Below, one piece after another: positions 45,874-56,450 of a stretch of DNA of 64,000 nucleotides. Both the position numbers and the translations under genes were made by a program. The stretch spans positions 14,514,989 through 14,578,988 of the forward strand of contig OY759267.1 in NCBI GenBank assembly GCA_963662155.1. Reading direction: 5' to 3'. The notes below the pieces were generated by a model. It worked only from the letters and a program-made list of their open reading frames with translations. It was not told where the DNA came from and ran no database searches. Position 1 is the first letter of the stretch; each line of letters begins with the position of its first letter. Source of the stretch: Lamellibrachia columna. Its lineage: Eukaryota > Annelida > Polychaeta > Sabellida > Siboglinidae.

Positions 45874-48574
45874 ATGTGAGTATGCGCGCCCTGTGGCCGG
45901 TAGGTGTCGTGTGAAAAGTGCTGTAGGGTTTCATACTCGGATAAATGAAGTCGCTTTTTTTCTGTTTTGGTTATTGCTAGAGTCGATATTACGGAGGAAC
46001 GCCAGTTTTATTTCTTACTCCTGTTGGAAGGTTGAAAACAACGGTTTATCTCAAATTTTATTCGCATCGTGGCTGGTGGAAATGGGTAAAGTTAAACTAT
46101 TTGTTTATTTTGTGAACTTCATGTTGAGTATAGCTGCTTAAAATGTGACGTCTCTTTCTGACTCTTTCCTTTCACTTGTAGACAATTACATTATATTCGC
46201 CCACGGATTGTTAATGTATAAAAAATTTTCTGTAGTAGCCAAACAAGGATTATGTGGTCAGATGAAAATAAGTTAAACAAAATTAGGAGAACCCTACGTG
46301 TTGTTTTCTTTGGTCAAATGCCCTTCGTGTGTCCAGAGAGGTGTCTTACATGTTTGTTTCTCTTGTCGCCAGGTCCTCCATGAAGATGACGTGTGCTCTG
46401 GCGTTCTGTGTCGTGCTGGCCTGCTGCCTACAAGACGCCAGCTGTCAGTACTACCAGGCCGGCTACCCGGGCTACGGGGTCTCCTACGGAGGCGACGGCA
46501 ACGCCTTCTGGACGAGCTATATGCGGAGATACTGGCAGACGCGCACCACGACGACATACAGCAGTGAGTACTGGGCGCCATCTAGTGGCTCGTTACGTTC
46601 TAGCGACGAGTCTCGCGCCAATACACACTCCTCAACCGTGGCACCACTAATCATATCGCCACTGCCACAACTTGATTATCAAATCAAAACACAGGCAGGA
46701 CAACGTCTTTTGTGTTTACGACTTGTTACGTCTTAACAGTTGTGCAACTGAGAGACGTAAAATAGTTTAATTCAAAAACGGACGTTATCGTGTTTTTCGT
46801 TAAATTATCAATGCACAATTCTATTTATAATTGTATGCAATTCAAATTGGGAGATTTATTGATAAAAGTAGGAGTTTACCGAATGAAATAAACATATGCA
46901 GAATTAAATGTAAGTTGCGGCAGTGGTGAACTGGTGAGTGGCGCCTCTGGTGGGGAGTTTGGCGAAAGTATCATGCTACGACATACTCATCTAACCGTGA
47001 TAAACAAGTTTAGAATACCGCGCATATCCTCTCGCAACGGCAGTTTTTGATATCTACCTACGAGATGCATATGCCATTGAAACTCATTCAAAGGACATGT
47101 CTAAGCCCCCATCATGAATTTAGATAAAATCCGATATTGATATGTCATACGATTGATCAAAAGGCACAACGGTACTAAGAGCGTTACCACAAGTTTTTGT
47201 TCATCGCCTCCTATCGCAGTGTGTAACACTATGTTTGAGTAATCCTGAAACTGTTAAACGTTGTGACGGGTGCAGACGTTGACTCGGGTCGGGTCATCCT
47301 TTAACCTTGGTCTCTGGACGCACAAGCCATTATATCCTAAGATCGTACGATGATTGTCCACCAACCAGTGTCGCCAGACAACTCATATGTACCGCCTGCT
47401 GTTGTTTTAGGTTGCGGCGGCGTTCGCTACGACAGGGCACGGACCGTCTGCTGCAGCGGCCGGGTGTTGCCGCGCGTCTCTGGCTGTGGCTGCTGCGGCA
47501 GAACCACCTACCAAGTCGTCAACAGGTACGTCTGAGAGAACATCTGTAATGGTCAGATATGAATAAGAATGACCGAAATAACGCTCGCCTACAAAGCAAA
47601 GTAGCCACGGGAACTGACCTAGCGGGTTAGAGGCGTACGTGGGCGTTTGTTTCGCTCATCAACATTCACATTTTAAGCAATATTGTGTACTGTTCTAATG
47701 ACGACTTGTTTCTGACTGGCCGTAGTCTCAATACATTGATCATGTTTCTGACTGGCCGTAGTCTCAATACATTGATCATGTTTCTGACTGGCCGTAGTCT
47801 CAATACATTCATCATGTTTCTGACTGGCCGTAGTCTCAATACATTGATCATGTTTCTGACTGGCCGTAGTCTCAATACATTGATCATGTTTCTGACTGGC
47901 CGTAGTCTCAATACATTGATCATGCGCCAAAGCTATGTGTGGAAAGCCTGATGGCTCAAATAACGATTATTTGTTTAGATATTTGCGAGACCATGATTGC
48001 ACCAAAACTTAGGTAGTAAAGCCACACCCTATATATCATATCTGGTTCTATTAGGTGTATTAGGTGTATTAGGTGTATTAGGTGTATGCCTATTCTGTAC
48101 ATAATGTGAAATGTCCAGTGCACACTGATCCATTAGTTGAGGAATTGCTAGTTCAACGCTTACTTATTTGGCCAACTAACACACATCACTTTTATATAAC
48201 TTGTCAAATATAAGCTTAATAAGATATCATTATTTGGAGCTTTCGTTGTCTCCTTGACTGTTCAGTTTGTATAAAATTAAGTTGTACTTAATGAAGACGT
48301 CATATGAAAGTGTTATAAATGAAACTGAAAATTTCCACAAACCCAATAGTTGAACACTTATTTATTCGTAATAACAAACCAATTAATAATGAGGGCGTTT
48401 TATAAACGAAACTGAAAGTGTTTGTTGTTGCTTTCCGCCAGGATGTGCTGCAGTGGAAGCGTCACCTACCGGCGAATCGGCTACAACTCATGTTGCGGGG
48501 GCCGAGGCTACAACTCCAACTTCAATAGTTGTAACCGCGGCTCCGTCGTTGGTGGCTACAACAACTACATGTAG
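45874..48574 (+). CDS. Small galaxin-like secreted protein, copy A (complete, 4 exons)
   Basis: Exons: about 45806-45875 (ending in AT), 46373-46563, 47411-47525 and 48442-48574. The coding sequence is AT (45874-45875) joined to these, 147 codons including TAG at 48572-48574, so 146 residues. Phases after the exons are 2, 1 and 2. Signal peptide: MSSMKMTCALAFCVVLACCL. Next come a short Gly/Tyr-rich stretch (AGYPGYGVSYGG), a conserved FWTSYMRRYWQTR block, and then four Cys-Cys pairs (TVCCSGR, CGCCGR, RMCCSGS, NSCCGGRGY) with an Asn/Tyr/Gly-rich tail ending NNYM. Cys-Cys spacing and Gly/Tyr richness suggest a secreted matrix protein of the galaxin type; the function itself is inferred. Confidence 0.87.
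46373..46563 (+). CDS. Gene A exon 2: signal peptide and Gly/Tyr region
   Basis: Acceptor CTTGTCGCCAG, donor GTGAGT. The first G completes the start codon. A further in-frame ATG four codons later could act as start if splicing differed. The exon ends in phase 1 inside a Ser codon. Confidence 0.87.
46575..46588 (-). promoter_or_regulatory. Perfect CTCF-consensus match in intron 2 of gene A
   Basis: GCGCCATCTAGTGG; its reverse complement CCACTAGATGGCGC fits CCASYAGRKGGCRS at all 14 positions. It lies 12 bp past the exon 2 donor. Binding is untested. Confidence 0.4.
46589..47410. other. Gene A intron 2
   Basis: Nothing coding is seen apart from the CTCF-like word above. A second near-match, GGCGCCTCTGGTGG, lies at about 46940. 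Confidence 0.5.
47411..47525 (+). CDS. Gene A exon 3
   Basis: 115 nt, acceptor GTTGTTTTAG, donor GTACGT. Codes for SCGGVRYDRARTVCCSGR through CGCCGRTTYQVVN. It differs from copies B and C at only a few bases. Confidence 0.9.
47706..47930. repeat. 36-bp minisatellite, six copies, in gene A intron 3
   Basis: Unit GACTGGCCGTAGTCTCAATA + CATTGATCATGTTTCT, nearly invariant. The corresponding place in gene C (63484-63520) has one copy-like sequence, CTGGAGTCTCGATAAAGTGA, followed by the same TCATGCGCCAAA flank. Confidence 0.95.
48045..48088. repeat. Short ATTAGGTGT repeat
   Basis: About four 9-bp units in intron 3 of gene A, at the place where gene C carries a (TA)n tract. Confidence 0.85.
48442..48574 (+). 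CDS. Gene A terminal exon
   Basis: Acceptor TTTCCGCCAG. The first G completes an Arg codon, then MCCSGSVTYRRIGYNSCCGG to GGYNNYM and TAG. A 150-codon frame in another register over this exon (Thr-rich) is a shadow. Confidence 0.9.
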
Positions 48575-48652
48575 TCGTCCAACAACTACATGTAGACGTC
48601 CAACAACTACATGTAGACGTCCAACAACTACATGTAGACGTCCAACAACTCA
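48558..48652. repeat. 21-bp repeat spanning the stop codon of gene A
   Basis: CAACAACTACATGTAGACGT-type units, four to five copies, starting inside the last codons and continuing into the 3' UTR. Each unit has the ACATGTAG that forms the end of the coding sequence, so stop codons recur in frame every seven codons. Confidence 0.9.
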
Positions 48653-48905
48653 CGGATGTATGTCGGCCCAAAGCCGGAGTCAAGTAGTCTTGATTCGCAG
48701 AGATGGGATGTACATTAGAAGTGTGGACGTTCGCAATAATATGTGCAAGTTGCTCTGTCATACTATTCGGAGGGACAGCAGTGTGTGCTTTATTTATTCT
48801 ATTTGTGTCCTGGTGAAACATATCGAATTGTACATATATCTGCGATGTTCGTATTGTCATCGTTGTAAATGCGTCAAAGTGAATAAAATTATTGTGAAAT
48901 GTTGA
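48575..48905 (+). other. 3' UTR of gene A with AATAAA signal
   Basis: AATAAA at 48882-48887. The UTR resembles that of gene B (shared AGCAGTGTGTGCTTTATTTA/TTGTATTTGTGTCC-like and CATCGTTGTAAAT words). Confidence 0.75.
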
Positions 48906-48989
48906 CAAACACATTTTTGTTATTGATTTGGTAAGGAATATACGGGTACCGTTTACATATAATGTCTCGTGCGGTAACTGATGCGTAGA

Positions 48990-49485
48990 AACAACTAAAG
49001 TAGCTGACACGTTTTGTCCACTTTCATCACCATCTAATCGTCCAGATGACGGGTCCCACGATATTCTCCAAGTCCACGAAGTGTTATCCCGAATACAGAC
49101 GCAAGTTGTCTTGGATACGTTTGGCATCTGGTCTTCTGTGTCCATGCTTTGGTTGCAAATAACCATCTCTCTCTCACAACTTCTTTATTCCCGGAGCAGT
49201 GACCTGCACATTGTTCTTGCCTCCTGCTGATCTGATTATATCTGAAGTCTTCGTTGTGTCCGTGTATAATTCTTTATTTGTCATGTGACGTGTACATGAG
49301 ACGCTGAGTGCTTTACACAGTAGTCGTGTGTAACATCCACCCAATACGTACTGCATACTATTAGTGTTCGTCCATGTTTCTGCATTAGAAGCTAGGACTG
49401 TTTCAACCACTGCTCTACAAAAATCTCCTTAAACTTGACTTCCATATCTTCTCTAAACTGGTGCAGTCTGCCCAGGCTTTTTCAT
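48990..49485 (-). mobile_element. LINE fragment (family 3), C-terminal region
   Basis: Minus-strand pieces in order: KIWKSSLRRFL, VVETVLASNAETWTNTNSMQ, LGGCYTRLLCKALSVS, HMTNKELYTDTTKTSDIIRS, EQCAGHCSGNKE and PKHGHRRPDAKRIQDNLRLY. These match the region of non-LTR RT proteins with GCYTRLLR, TNKELYGD and KHGRRSRGRP-type boxes. Several frameshifts are present. It sits just downstream of gene A's poly(A) signal. Confidence 0.82.
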
Positions 49486-49545
49486 TATATATATTTTTTT
49501 ACTATTGAAAATTCATGTCCCCGGATATAAAAATATAAAAACAAC

Positions 49546-50130
49546 TCCGTACAGAAATTACATGCTGATTTAACTCTGTGCAGCAATTACACGCTGATTC
49601 AACTCCGTACAGTAATTGCATGCTGATTCAACTATGTGCAGCAATTACACGCTGAATCAACTGTGTACAGTAATTACATGCTGATTCAACTCCGTATAGT
49701 AATTACATGCTGATTCCACTATGTGCAGCAATTACATGCTGATTCAACTATGTGCAGCAATTACACGCTGAATCAACTGTGTACAGTAATTACATGCTGA
49801 TTCAACTCCGTACAGTAATTACATGCTGATTCAACTATGTATAGTAATTACATGCTGATTCAATGATGTACAATAATTACATGCTGATTCAATTGTGTAC
49901 ATGAATTACATGCTGATTCAATTATGTACATTAATTACATGGTGATTCAACTTTGTGCAGTAATTATATGCTGATTCAGCTCTGTGCAGTAATAACATGA
50001 TGCTTCAATTATGCACAGTAATGACATGCTGATTCAATTATGTACATTAGTTACACACTGAATCAACAATGTACAGTAATTATATGCTGATTTAACTATG
50101 TACAATAATTACATGCTGATTCGGTACAGT
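49546..50130. repeat. 29-bp minisatellite, about 20 copies, degenerate
   Basis: Unit AATTACATGCTGATTCAACT + RTGTACAGT. Copies vary at many positions (TGTGCAGC, CCGTACAGT, TGTATAGT). Confidence 0.93.
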
Positions 50131-51317
50131 AACTTTGGCTTGGCTGGTTGCGTTAATATGAATGTCCGAGACTACTAGAGGTGGCGCCGTCGTCTTTCTT
50201 TCTCATACTTGTCTTGATTCGAAGTTGAAGGCATTATGCCATATTGTTCATAGGTTGACGCAGACACATTGGATTGCATTGACACAAAAATCAAACGAAG
50301 ACAATTACAGTGTCTTAGATTTGGTACATTCTTACATCTCTTCAGAAATCAGTTATGCACAGGTTGTCGACGTAGCACAATGTGCACACTTTTTGTAGCA
50401 GTTCGTTAATGATTGCATGTTCGATCAGACGTTATATTGTATAATTTGTTTTATTGTATTACCATATTATATCATTTCTATGATATAACGGAGACGGGAG
50501 AGCCGTCTAGTAGAGAGTATTGCCGTGTAAGCAAGCGACAGTGACCATTACCCATAATGCGTCCGTACATGAAATACAACTCCATGAAGAGACTGCAAGA
50601 AATTCCTTTATATCTATACTTCTAATAACTTCCTGTTACATAGTCACAATATATATTATTATTTTGTTCACTGTCACGCGCGCGCGCACAAACACGCACA
50701 CACGCATGCACGCACGCATGCACGCACACTATGCTATTGCCTGCGAAGCCATTGGTTTGTCAATGGTATACAACACTGTTTCCTGTATTATTTATTTGTC
50801 AGATATCTGTCAACTTGTGCTCATCTACTTACCGATTGTTAATGGCGAAGCTGAACACGAGTACTTACAATGGGCATCTCATTCTAAAATAGTATCTACT
50901 ATTTTAGTTCTGATGCACACGATGCTTTGTGGCGCACGCACGCACGCTCGCACGCACACAAGCAAGCAAGCACCCAAGCACGTAAGCACGAACGCACGCA
51001 CGCACGTATGCAAGCACGCACGCTGTGTTCAGCTACGCCATTAACTATTGATAAGTAGATGTATGCAAGTTGACAGATATGTGAGGGTCGTGCATAAAGG
51101 ACAACATTTTGCATTCTTGATAAGCCAATGGCTTCCTTGTGCACTTTACCATCTGAAGCTTGCGACATCGGAAAACATCTTGTTAAATGTGTTCTGGTAA
51201 CCTTTGCACCGTCTTACGGGTTTTTTTATGGGAACATGTTTATCAATGATGTTATCAATCGAGTTCTCAACATCGAAAGTTAGATTTCGTGATTCTAATT
51301 GCATGCACACCTATTGT
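50131..51317. other. No recognisable gene; interrupted (ACGC)n patches
   Basis: ACGC/ATGC-type simple repeats occur at 50677-50730 and 50932-51025. The frames at 50520-51044 and 50899-51168 run through them and are unsupported. Confidence 0.45.
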
Positions 51318-51452
51318 GTATACGTGACATACGTGACATACGTGACATACGTGACATACGTGACATACGTGACATACGTGACATACGTGACATACGTGAC
51401 CTACGTGACATACGTGACATACGTGACATACGTGACATACGTGACATACGTG
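51318..51452. repeat. 9-bp repeat CGTGACATA, about 15 copies
   Basis: All units are identical except one (CGTGACCTA). The ORFs on both strands are artefacts. Confidence 0.96.
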
Positions 51453-51906
51453 TGGCGCATTCTGTAATTTCAACAACTGTGCAATTAACACAACCGATGT
51501 TGCTGAACCTCATCCAAGCTCAATATGTGCTAAACAATATGTGCTAAACAATATGTGCTAAACAATCCCCAAGTTATGTGTATTCTACCCACCTCCTGGC
51601 GTAATCGGGATACAACGACCGAAGCAAGTGCATGGCGCTTATTCCACCCAATAAGTGACATAACTGGGTTAGGCAACTGCGTGGTTTGCGTGCGGGATGA
51701 TAGGATGATTCAGGTACACACTTGGGATACGGTTTGAAAAAAAAGAAGAATTGTTGAATAATTTATTGACGCGATTGTGGCAATAACGAGGTGACGGATA
51801 TTTAGCAGAACGACATGTAGCGCCACCTCTCGATGATCGTATTGTGTGCACGTTTGCATTGTGTGAAATGGTCACTGTTACTATCACTGTCAATTCCGTT
51901 CAATCC
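51453..51906. other. No recognisable gene
   Basis: AAACAATATGTGCT is repeated three times at 51530-51565. A CTCF-like half word, GCGCCACCTCT, lies at 51821. Confidence 0.4.
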
Positions 51907-53563
51907 ATTAGTGTCTATCAGACGACTCTCGTGTGTTTGTTAACTCGTCGACATTAGTGTCTATCAGACGACTCTCGTGTGTTTGTTAACTCGTCGACAT
52001 TAGTGTCTATCAGACGACTCTCATGTGTTTGTTAACTCGTCGACATTAGTGTCTATCAGACGACTCTCGTGTGTTTGTTAACTCGTCGACATTAGTGTCT
52101 ATCAGACGACTCTCATGTGTTTGTTAACTCGTCGACATTAGTGTCTATCAGACGACTCTCATGTGTTTGTTAACTCGTCGACATTAGTGTCTATCAGACG
52201 ACTCTCGTGTGTTTGTTAACTCGTCGACATTAGTGTCTATCAGACGACTCTCGTGTGTTTGTTAACTCGTCGACATTAGTGTCTATCAGACGACTCTCGT
52301 GTGTTTGTTAACTCGTCGACATTAGTGTCTATCAGACGACTCTCGTGTGTTTGTTAACTCGTCGACATTAGTGTCTATCAGACGACTCTCGTGTGTTTGT
52401 TAACTCGTCGACATTAGTGTCTATTAGACGACTCTCGTGTGTTTGTTAACTCGTCGACATTAGTGTCTATCAGACGACTCTCATGTGTTTGTTAACTCGT
52501 CGACATTAGTGTCTATCAGACGACTCTCGTATGTTTGTTAACTCGTCGACATTAGTGTCTATCAGACGACTCTCATGTGTTTGTTAACTCGTCGACATTA
52601 GTGTCTATCAGACGACTCTCATGTGTTTGTTAACTCGTCGACATTAGTGTCTATCAGACGACTCTCGTGTGTTTGTTAACTCGTCGACATTAGTGTCTAT
52701 CAGACGACTCTCGTGTGTTTGTTAACTCGTCGACATTAGTGTCTATCAGACGACTCTCATGTGTTTGTTAACTCGTCGACATTAGTGTCTATCAGACGAC
52801 TCTCATGTGTTTGTTAACTCGTCGACATTAGTGTCTATCAGACGACTCTCATGTGTTTGTTAACTCGTCGACATTAGTGTCTATCAGACGACTCTCGTAT
52901 GTTTGTTAACTCGTCGACATTAGTGTCTATCAGACGACTCTCATGTGTTTGTTAACTCGTCGACATTAGTGTCTATCAGACGACTCTCATGTGTTTGTTA
53001 ACTCGTCGACATTAGTGTCTATCAGACGACTCTCGTGTGTTTGTTAACTCGTCGACATTAGTGTCTATCAGACGACTCTCGTGTGTTTGTTAACTCGTCG
53101 ACATTAGTGTCTATCAGACGACTCTCGTGTGTTTGTTAACTCGTCGACATTAGTGTCTATCAGACGACTCTCATGTGTTTGTTAACTCGTCGACATTAGT
53201 GTCTATCAGACGACTCTCGTGTGTTTGTTAACTCGTCGACATTAGTGCCTATCAGACGACTCTCGTGTGTTTGTTAACTCGTCGACATTAGTGTCTATCA
53301 GACGACTCTCATGTGTTTGTTAACTCGTCGACATTAGTGTCTATCAGACGACTCTCGTGTGTTTATTAACTCGTCGACATTAGTGTCTATCAGACGACTC
53401 TCATGTGTTTGTTAACTCGTCGACATTAGTGTCTATCAGACGACTCTCATGTGTTTGTTAACTCGTCGACATTAGTGTCTATCAGACGACGCTCGTGTGT
53501 TTGTTAACTCGTCGACATTAGTGTCTATCAGACGACTCTCATGTGTTTGTTAACTCGTCGACA
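51907..53563. repeat. 46-bp satellite, 36 copies
   Basis: Unit ATTAGTGTCTATCAGACGAC + TCTCRTGTGTTTGTTAACTC + GTCGAC with R = G or A. There are very few other changes. Each unit contains the palindromes GTCGAC and GTTAAC. It is the longest homogeneous array in the window. Confidence 0.97.
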
Positions 53564-53919
53564 TAATGTAATATAATGTAATATAATGTAATATAGTAAT
53601 ACAGTTTAGAAGTTTGGTACAATATAATGTTTCATGAAAGGTTCGAATACATAATCAATAAAGAACTGCTGCAACACTACTGCCCATTATGACGTATAAA
53701 CAACCTGTATAAAGCTGATTTCTGGAGAGGTGTAGAATGTGCCAACTCTAAGACAGAAAGAGTAGTACTTCTAATGCGAAGTCATGTCAAAGTCGTCGTT
53801 TATTAACTTAACAATTTCTACAAGACTGTCAGATAACTGCTCTCGGTTTAAAGCCTACCTGGTGATTAAGTCCCATGTCAAGTCGTAGACCTTCTTCTTC
53901 TTTTCCACGCCACATTTCT
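53564..53919. other. No gene; short ATAATGTAAT repeats at the left
   Basis: Three ATAATGTAAT units follow the satellite at 53564-53594; nothing else is recognised. Confidence 0.45.
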
Positions 53920-54115
53920 GGATTCATCGTAATTCATTTTTTAGCTGTTGGACTAAAATGCCCCTAGAATATTCGGGATACACCTGTTTTTGTAAGGTAT
54001 CAAGCTTGGGTCTTTGCCTGGCTGTCAGTTTCCAGCACTCGCAGTGGTAGAGCAGTACACTGAGAACTGTACTGTTGTGCAGTATCACAGGTGTCTGGGA
54101 ACTCAGCATTAACCA
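53920..54115 (-). mobile_element. LINE fragment: RT thumb region
   Basis: The minus strand reads NSTVLSVLLYHCECWKLTAR, QRPKLDTLQKQV and LVQQLKNELR. It resembles the LLYGSECWKLT...KLDTFQ...NEELR region of non-LTR reverse transcriptases, with substitutions at the usually fixed Gly-Ser. It joins a 16-bp satellite at its 5' side. Confidence 0.72.
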
Positions 54116-54144
54116 TGTGTAGTGGATAGTAGGTGATGTATATA

Positions 54145-54450
54145 TAGTACGTGAAGTGTAAAGTATGTGAATTGTAAAGTATGTGAACTGTAAAGTATGT
54201 GAAGTGTAAAGTATGTGAATTGTAAAGTATGTGAAGTGTAAAGTATGTGAATTGAAAAGTATGTGAAGTGTAAAGTATGTGAAGTGTAAAGTATGTGAAT
54301 TGTAAAGTATGTGAATTGAAAAGTATGTGAAGTGTAAAGTATGTGAAGTGTAAAGTATGTGAATTGTAAAGTATGTAAAGTGTAAAGTATGTGAATTGTA
54401 AAGTATGTGAAGTGTAAAGTATGTGAAGTGTAAAGTATGTGAAGCATAAA
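54145..54450. repeat. 16-bp minisatellite, about 19 copies
   Basis: Unit GTGAAGTGTAAAGTAT, with GAATTG and GAACTG variants alternating. Confidence 0.94.
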
Positions 54451-55094
54451 GTGAGTAAAATATAATAAACTGAGTAGTGTAAAATGTAAAGTGCTTCAAT
54501 TGTTTCTACTGCGCGGTGTATGTATATTTTAGGTTAATCTTTAAAACGAGGTTTATTATTTATTTATGAATATAATGCTCTTGGTACTAGAGTAACTATG
54601 TTTTTTGTATGCAGCCCGCCAAAACACGTTTAATAAACCCGAAAGGTTTGTTTGTATTTTGCCGGAAACGGTTTAAATCGGTGACCCCGCAAAATGCGGT
54701 ATCTACCAGCTGGAGAGGACGCGGGGCTTAATCCTCCGACCGCATTAATGTATGCAAAACCATTTGCAGGTTCTAAACATCATTATATAGAGCACCACTG
54801 GACGCTATTCGTCGTAACATCACGTTCCGTGCCGGGCGATATGTTGGCTCGATGAATTGTCAGTTGCCACGGAAGCCGTTTATAAGTTATAAGCGCTAAC
54901 ATTTCAAAGCTCCGCTCTTCCAGCGAGATCGAGTTTTGTAAACATTGAAGTGTTGATTTCAAAATAATGTTCATCTAATTCATTTAGAAGCATTTGGGCG
55001 GTCAGTATTATGTAAAAATATATATAACATAATTTTACGATAAAAACCATAAGACAAAGTCGCTATAAAGAGGTGAGAAACATGTCAGACGATA
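54451..55094. other. No recognisable gene
   Basis: Includes GTTTGTTTGTATTTTGCCGG at 54648, like the possible LINE terminus at 26040. The frame at 54783-54974 is unsupported. Confidence 0.4.
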
Positions 55095-55335
55095 TTATTG
55101 TGTGTCAACCATGTCAATGTGTGTCAACCATGTCAATGTGTGTCAGCCATGGTAATGTGTATAAACCATGGTACTGTCTGTCAACTATGCCAATGTATGT
55201 CAACCATGGCAATGTGTGTCAACTATGCCAATGTATGTCAACCATGCAAATGTGTGTCAACCATGCCAATTTATGTCAACAATGCCAATGTGTGTCAATC
55301 ATGCGAATGCATGTGTGTCAACAATGACAGCGTAT
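55095..55335. repeat. 19-bp minisatellite, about 13 copies
   Basis: Unit TGTGTCAACCATGCCAATG, degenerate to the right. Confidence 0.92.
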
Positions 55336-55444
55336 GCCAACCGTGGCAGGGTATGCTATCTGTCCACATGTTTGCTTGCTATGACAGTGTCTGCCAACCG
55401 TGCCAATGTGAGCCAACCATCCCAATATGTATCAACGGTAAAAA

Positions 55445-55775
55445 AAGAAAGGTAGGTTCTTATATAGCGCGGTATCCAGTCCTTAGGATTGCTCAAAGCG
55501 CTTTACACTTCACCCCCTGGCAGACCTGTTCATTCCAACGCCATTTCGACTTCTCTGGGAAGAATTCAGCAACGGTGTGATTAATTCACGATGATTATTC
55601 GTTCACATATCAACTACTGTCTGTATTGGCAGGTACTCATTTATACAGCTGAGTGAACTGTTGCAACGTGGGATGATCAAACTTGCCAAAGGTTCGAAGC
55701 GACCGCAGTGGCATCTGAAACCGGGTTCTCTCGATTGAGAGTCCGGCCTTTTAACCTGTATGCTATCGCGCCCCC
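55445..55775. mobile_element. SINE-like or MITE-like dispersed repeat
   Basis: TTCTTATATAGCGCGGTATC and CAAAGCGCTTTACACTTCAC at the left. At the right are ACCGGGTTCTCTCGATTGAG and TTTTAACCTGTATGCTATCG plus CGCC. This layout (AAGCGCTTTAC box, then a tRNA-like GGGTTC...GAGTCC...TTTAACC...CGCGCC end) matches a repeat type common in invertebrate genomes. I infer the class from memory of such repeats. Confidence 0.5.
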
Positions 55776-55861
55776 CAACGGTACCATGTAAACTGACTTG
55801 TATTCGATACCAAAGCCGGATATAGCAAATAAATTAAAAAAATGTGCCTATCTTCCTTTCG

Positions 55862-56317
55862 CAATAATTTTATTCAAATAATTTATATTTACAACGATGG
55901 CAAAACGAAACTCGTAGACGTATACAATAGATATATTTCAGCCGGACACAAATACAATAAATGAAGCAAACACTGCTGTCTGTCCATGTAGTACGACAGG
56001 GCGACAGACACACATAGTTCGCGGGCAACTCGAGCCCGGCTTGGGACAGACGTACATGCGGCAATCTGTGGAGGTCTCACGCGTTTACAGTATATGTACA
56101 ATTCGATATATACAATTCCAGCCGGACATTTATGCAACAAATAAAGAAAACATTGTTGGCTGACTAGCACAACAAAGCAAATTGCACACAATATCAATAG
56201 AAATAATATACGTCTAGTTTGCTTGTTACTAGAATCTGGCTTAGGGCAGACGTATGTGCGTGAGTTGTTGGACGTCTAAATGTAGTTGTTGGACGTCTAC
56301 ATGTAGTTGTTGGACGA
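55862..56317 (-). other. 3' UTR of gene B with internal duplication and AATAAA
   Basis: AATAAA (as TTTATT at 55869-55874). The segment around 56225-56260 (CTGCCCTAAGCCAGATTC on the minus strand) recurs, diverged, at 56023-56060 (CTGTCCCAAGCCGGGCTC). The following 100-150 bp also align between the two, so a block of about 200 bp was duplicated within the UTR. Gene A has only one. Confidence 0.65.
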
Positions 56318-56335
56318 CTACATGTAGTTGTTGTA
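56262..56335. repeat. 21-bp repeat spanning the stop codon of gene B
   Basis: Three units of the same repeat as at 48558-48652, on the opposite strand. One unit has ACATTTAG, so it would not form ATGTAG. Confidence 0.9.
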
Positions 56336-56450
56336 GCCACCAACGACGGAGCCGCGGTTACAACTATTGAAGTTGGAGTTGTAGCCTCGGCCCCCGCAAC
56401 ACGAGTTGTAGCCGATTCGCCGGTAGGTGACGCTTCCACTGCAGCACATC
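56318..56450 (-). CDS. Gene B terminal exon
   Basis: 133 nt; acceptor TTTCTGCCAG. At the protein level it is the same as gene A: MCCSGSVTYRRIGYNSCCGG to NNYM and TAG. Confidence 0.9.

Noticed and set aside
48453..48905. 150-codon Thr-rich plus-strand ORF over gene A exon 4
   Set aside because: Out of frame with the spliced Cys-Cys protein, whose frame is conserved in three paralogs. It stays open because the 21-bp repeat is a multiple of three.
51907..53563. CRISPR-like regular array
   Set aside because: The units are contiguous 46-bp copies without unique spacers, in a eukaryotic context: a satellite.
53924..54499. 191-codon ORF ending in an RT-like segment as one gene
   Set aside because: Only the last 55 codons are LINE-derived; the rest is the 16-bp satellite.
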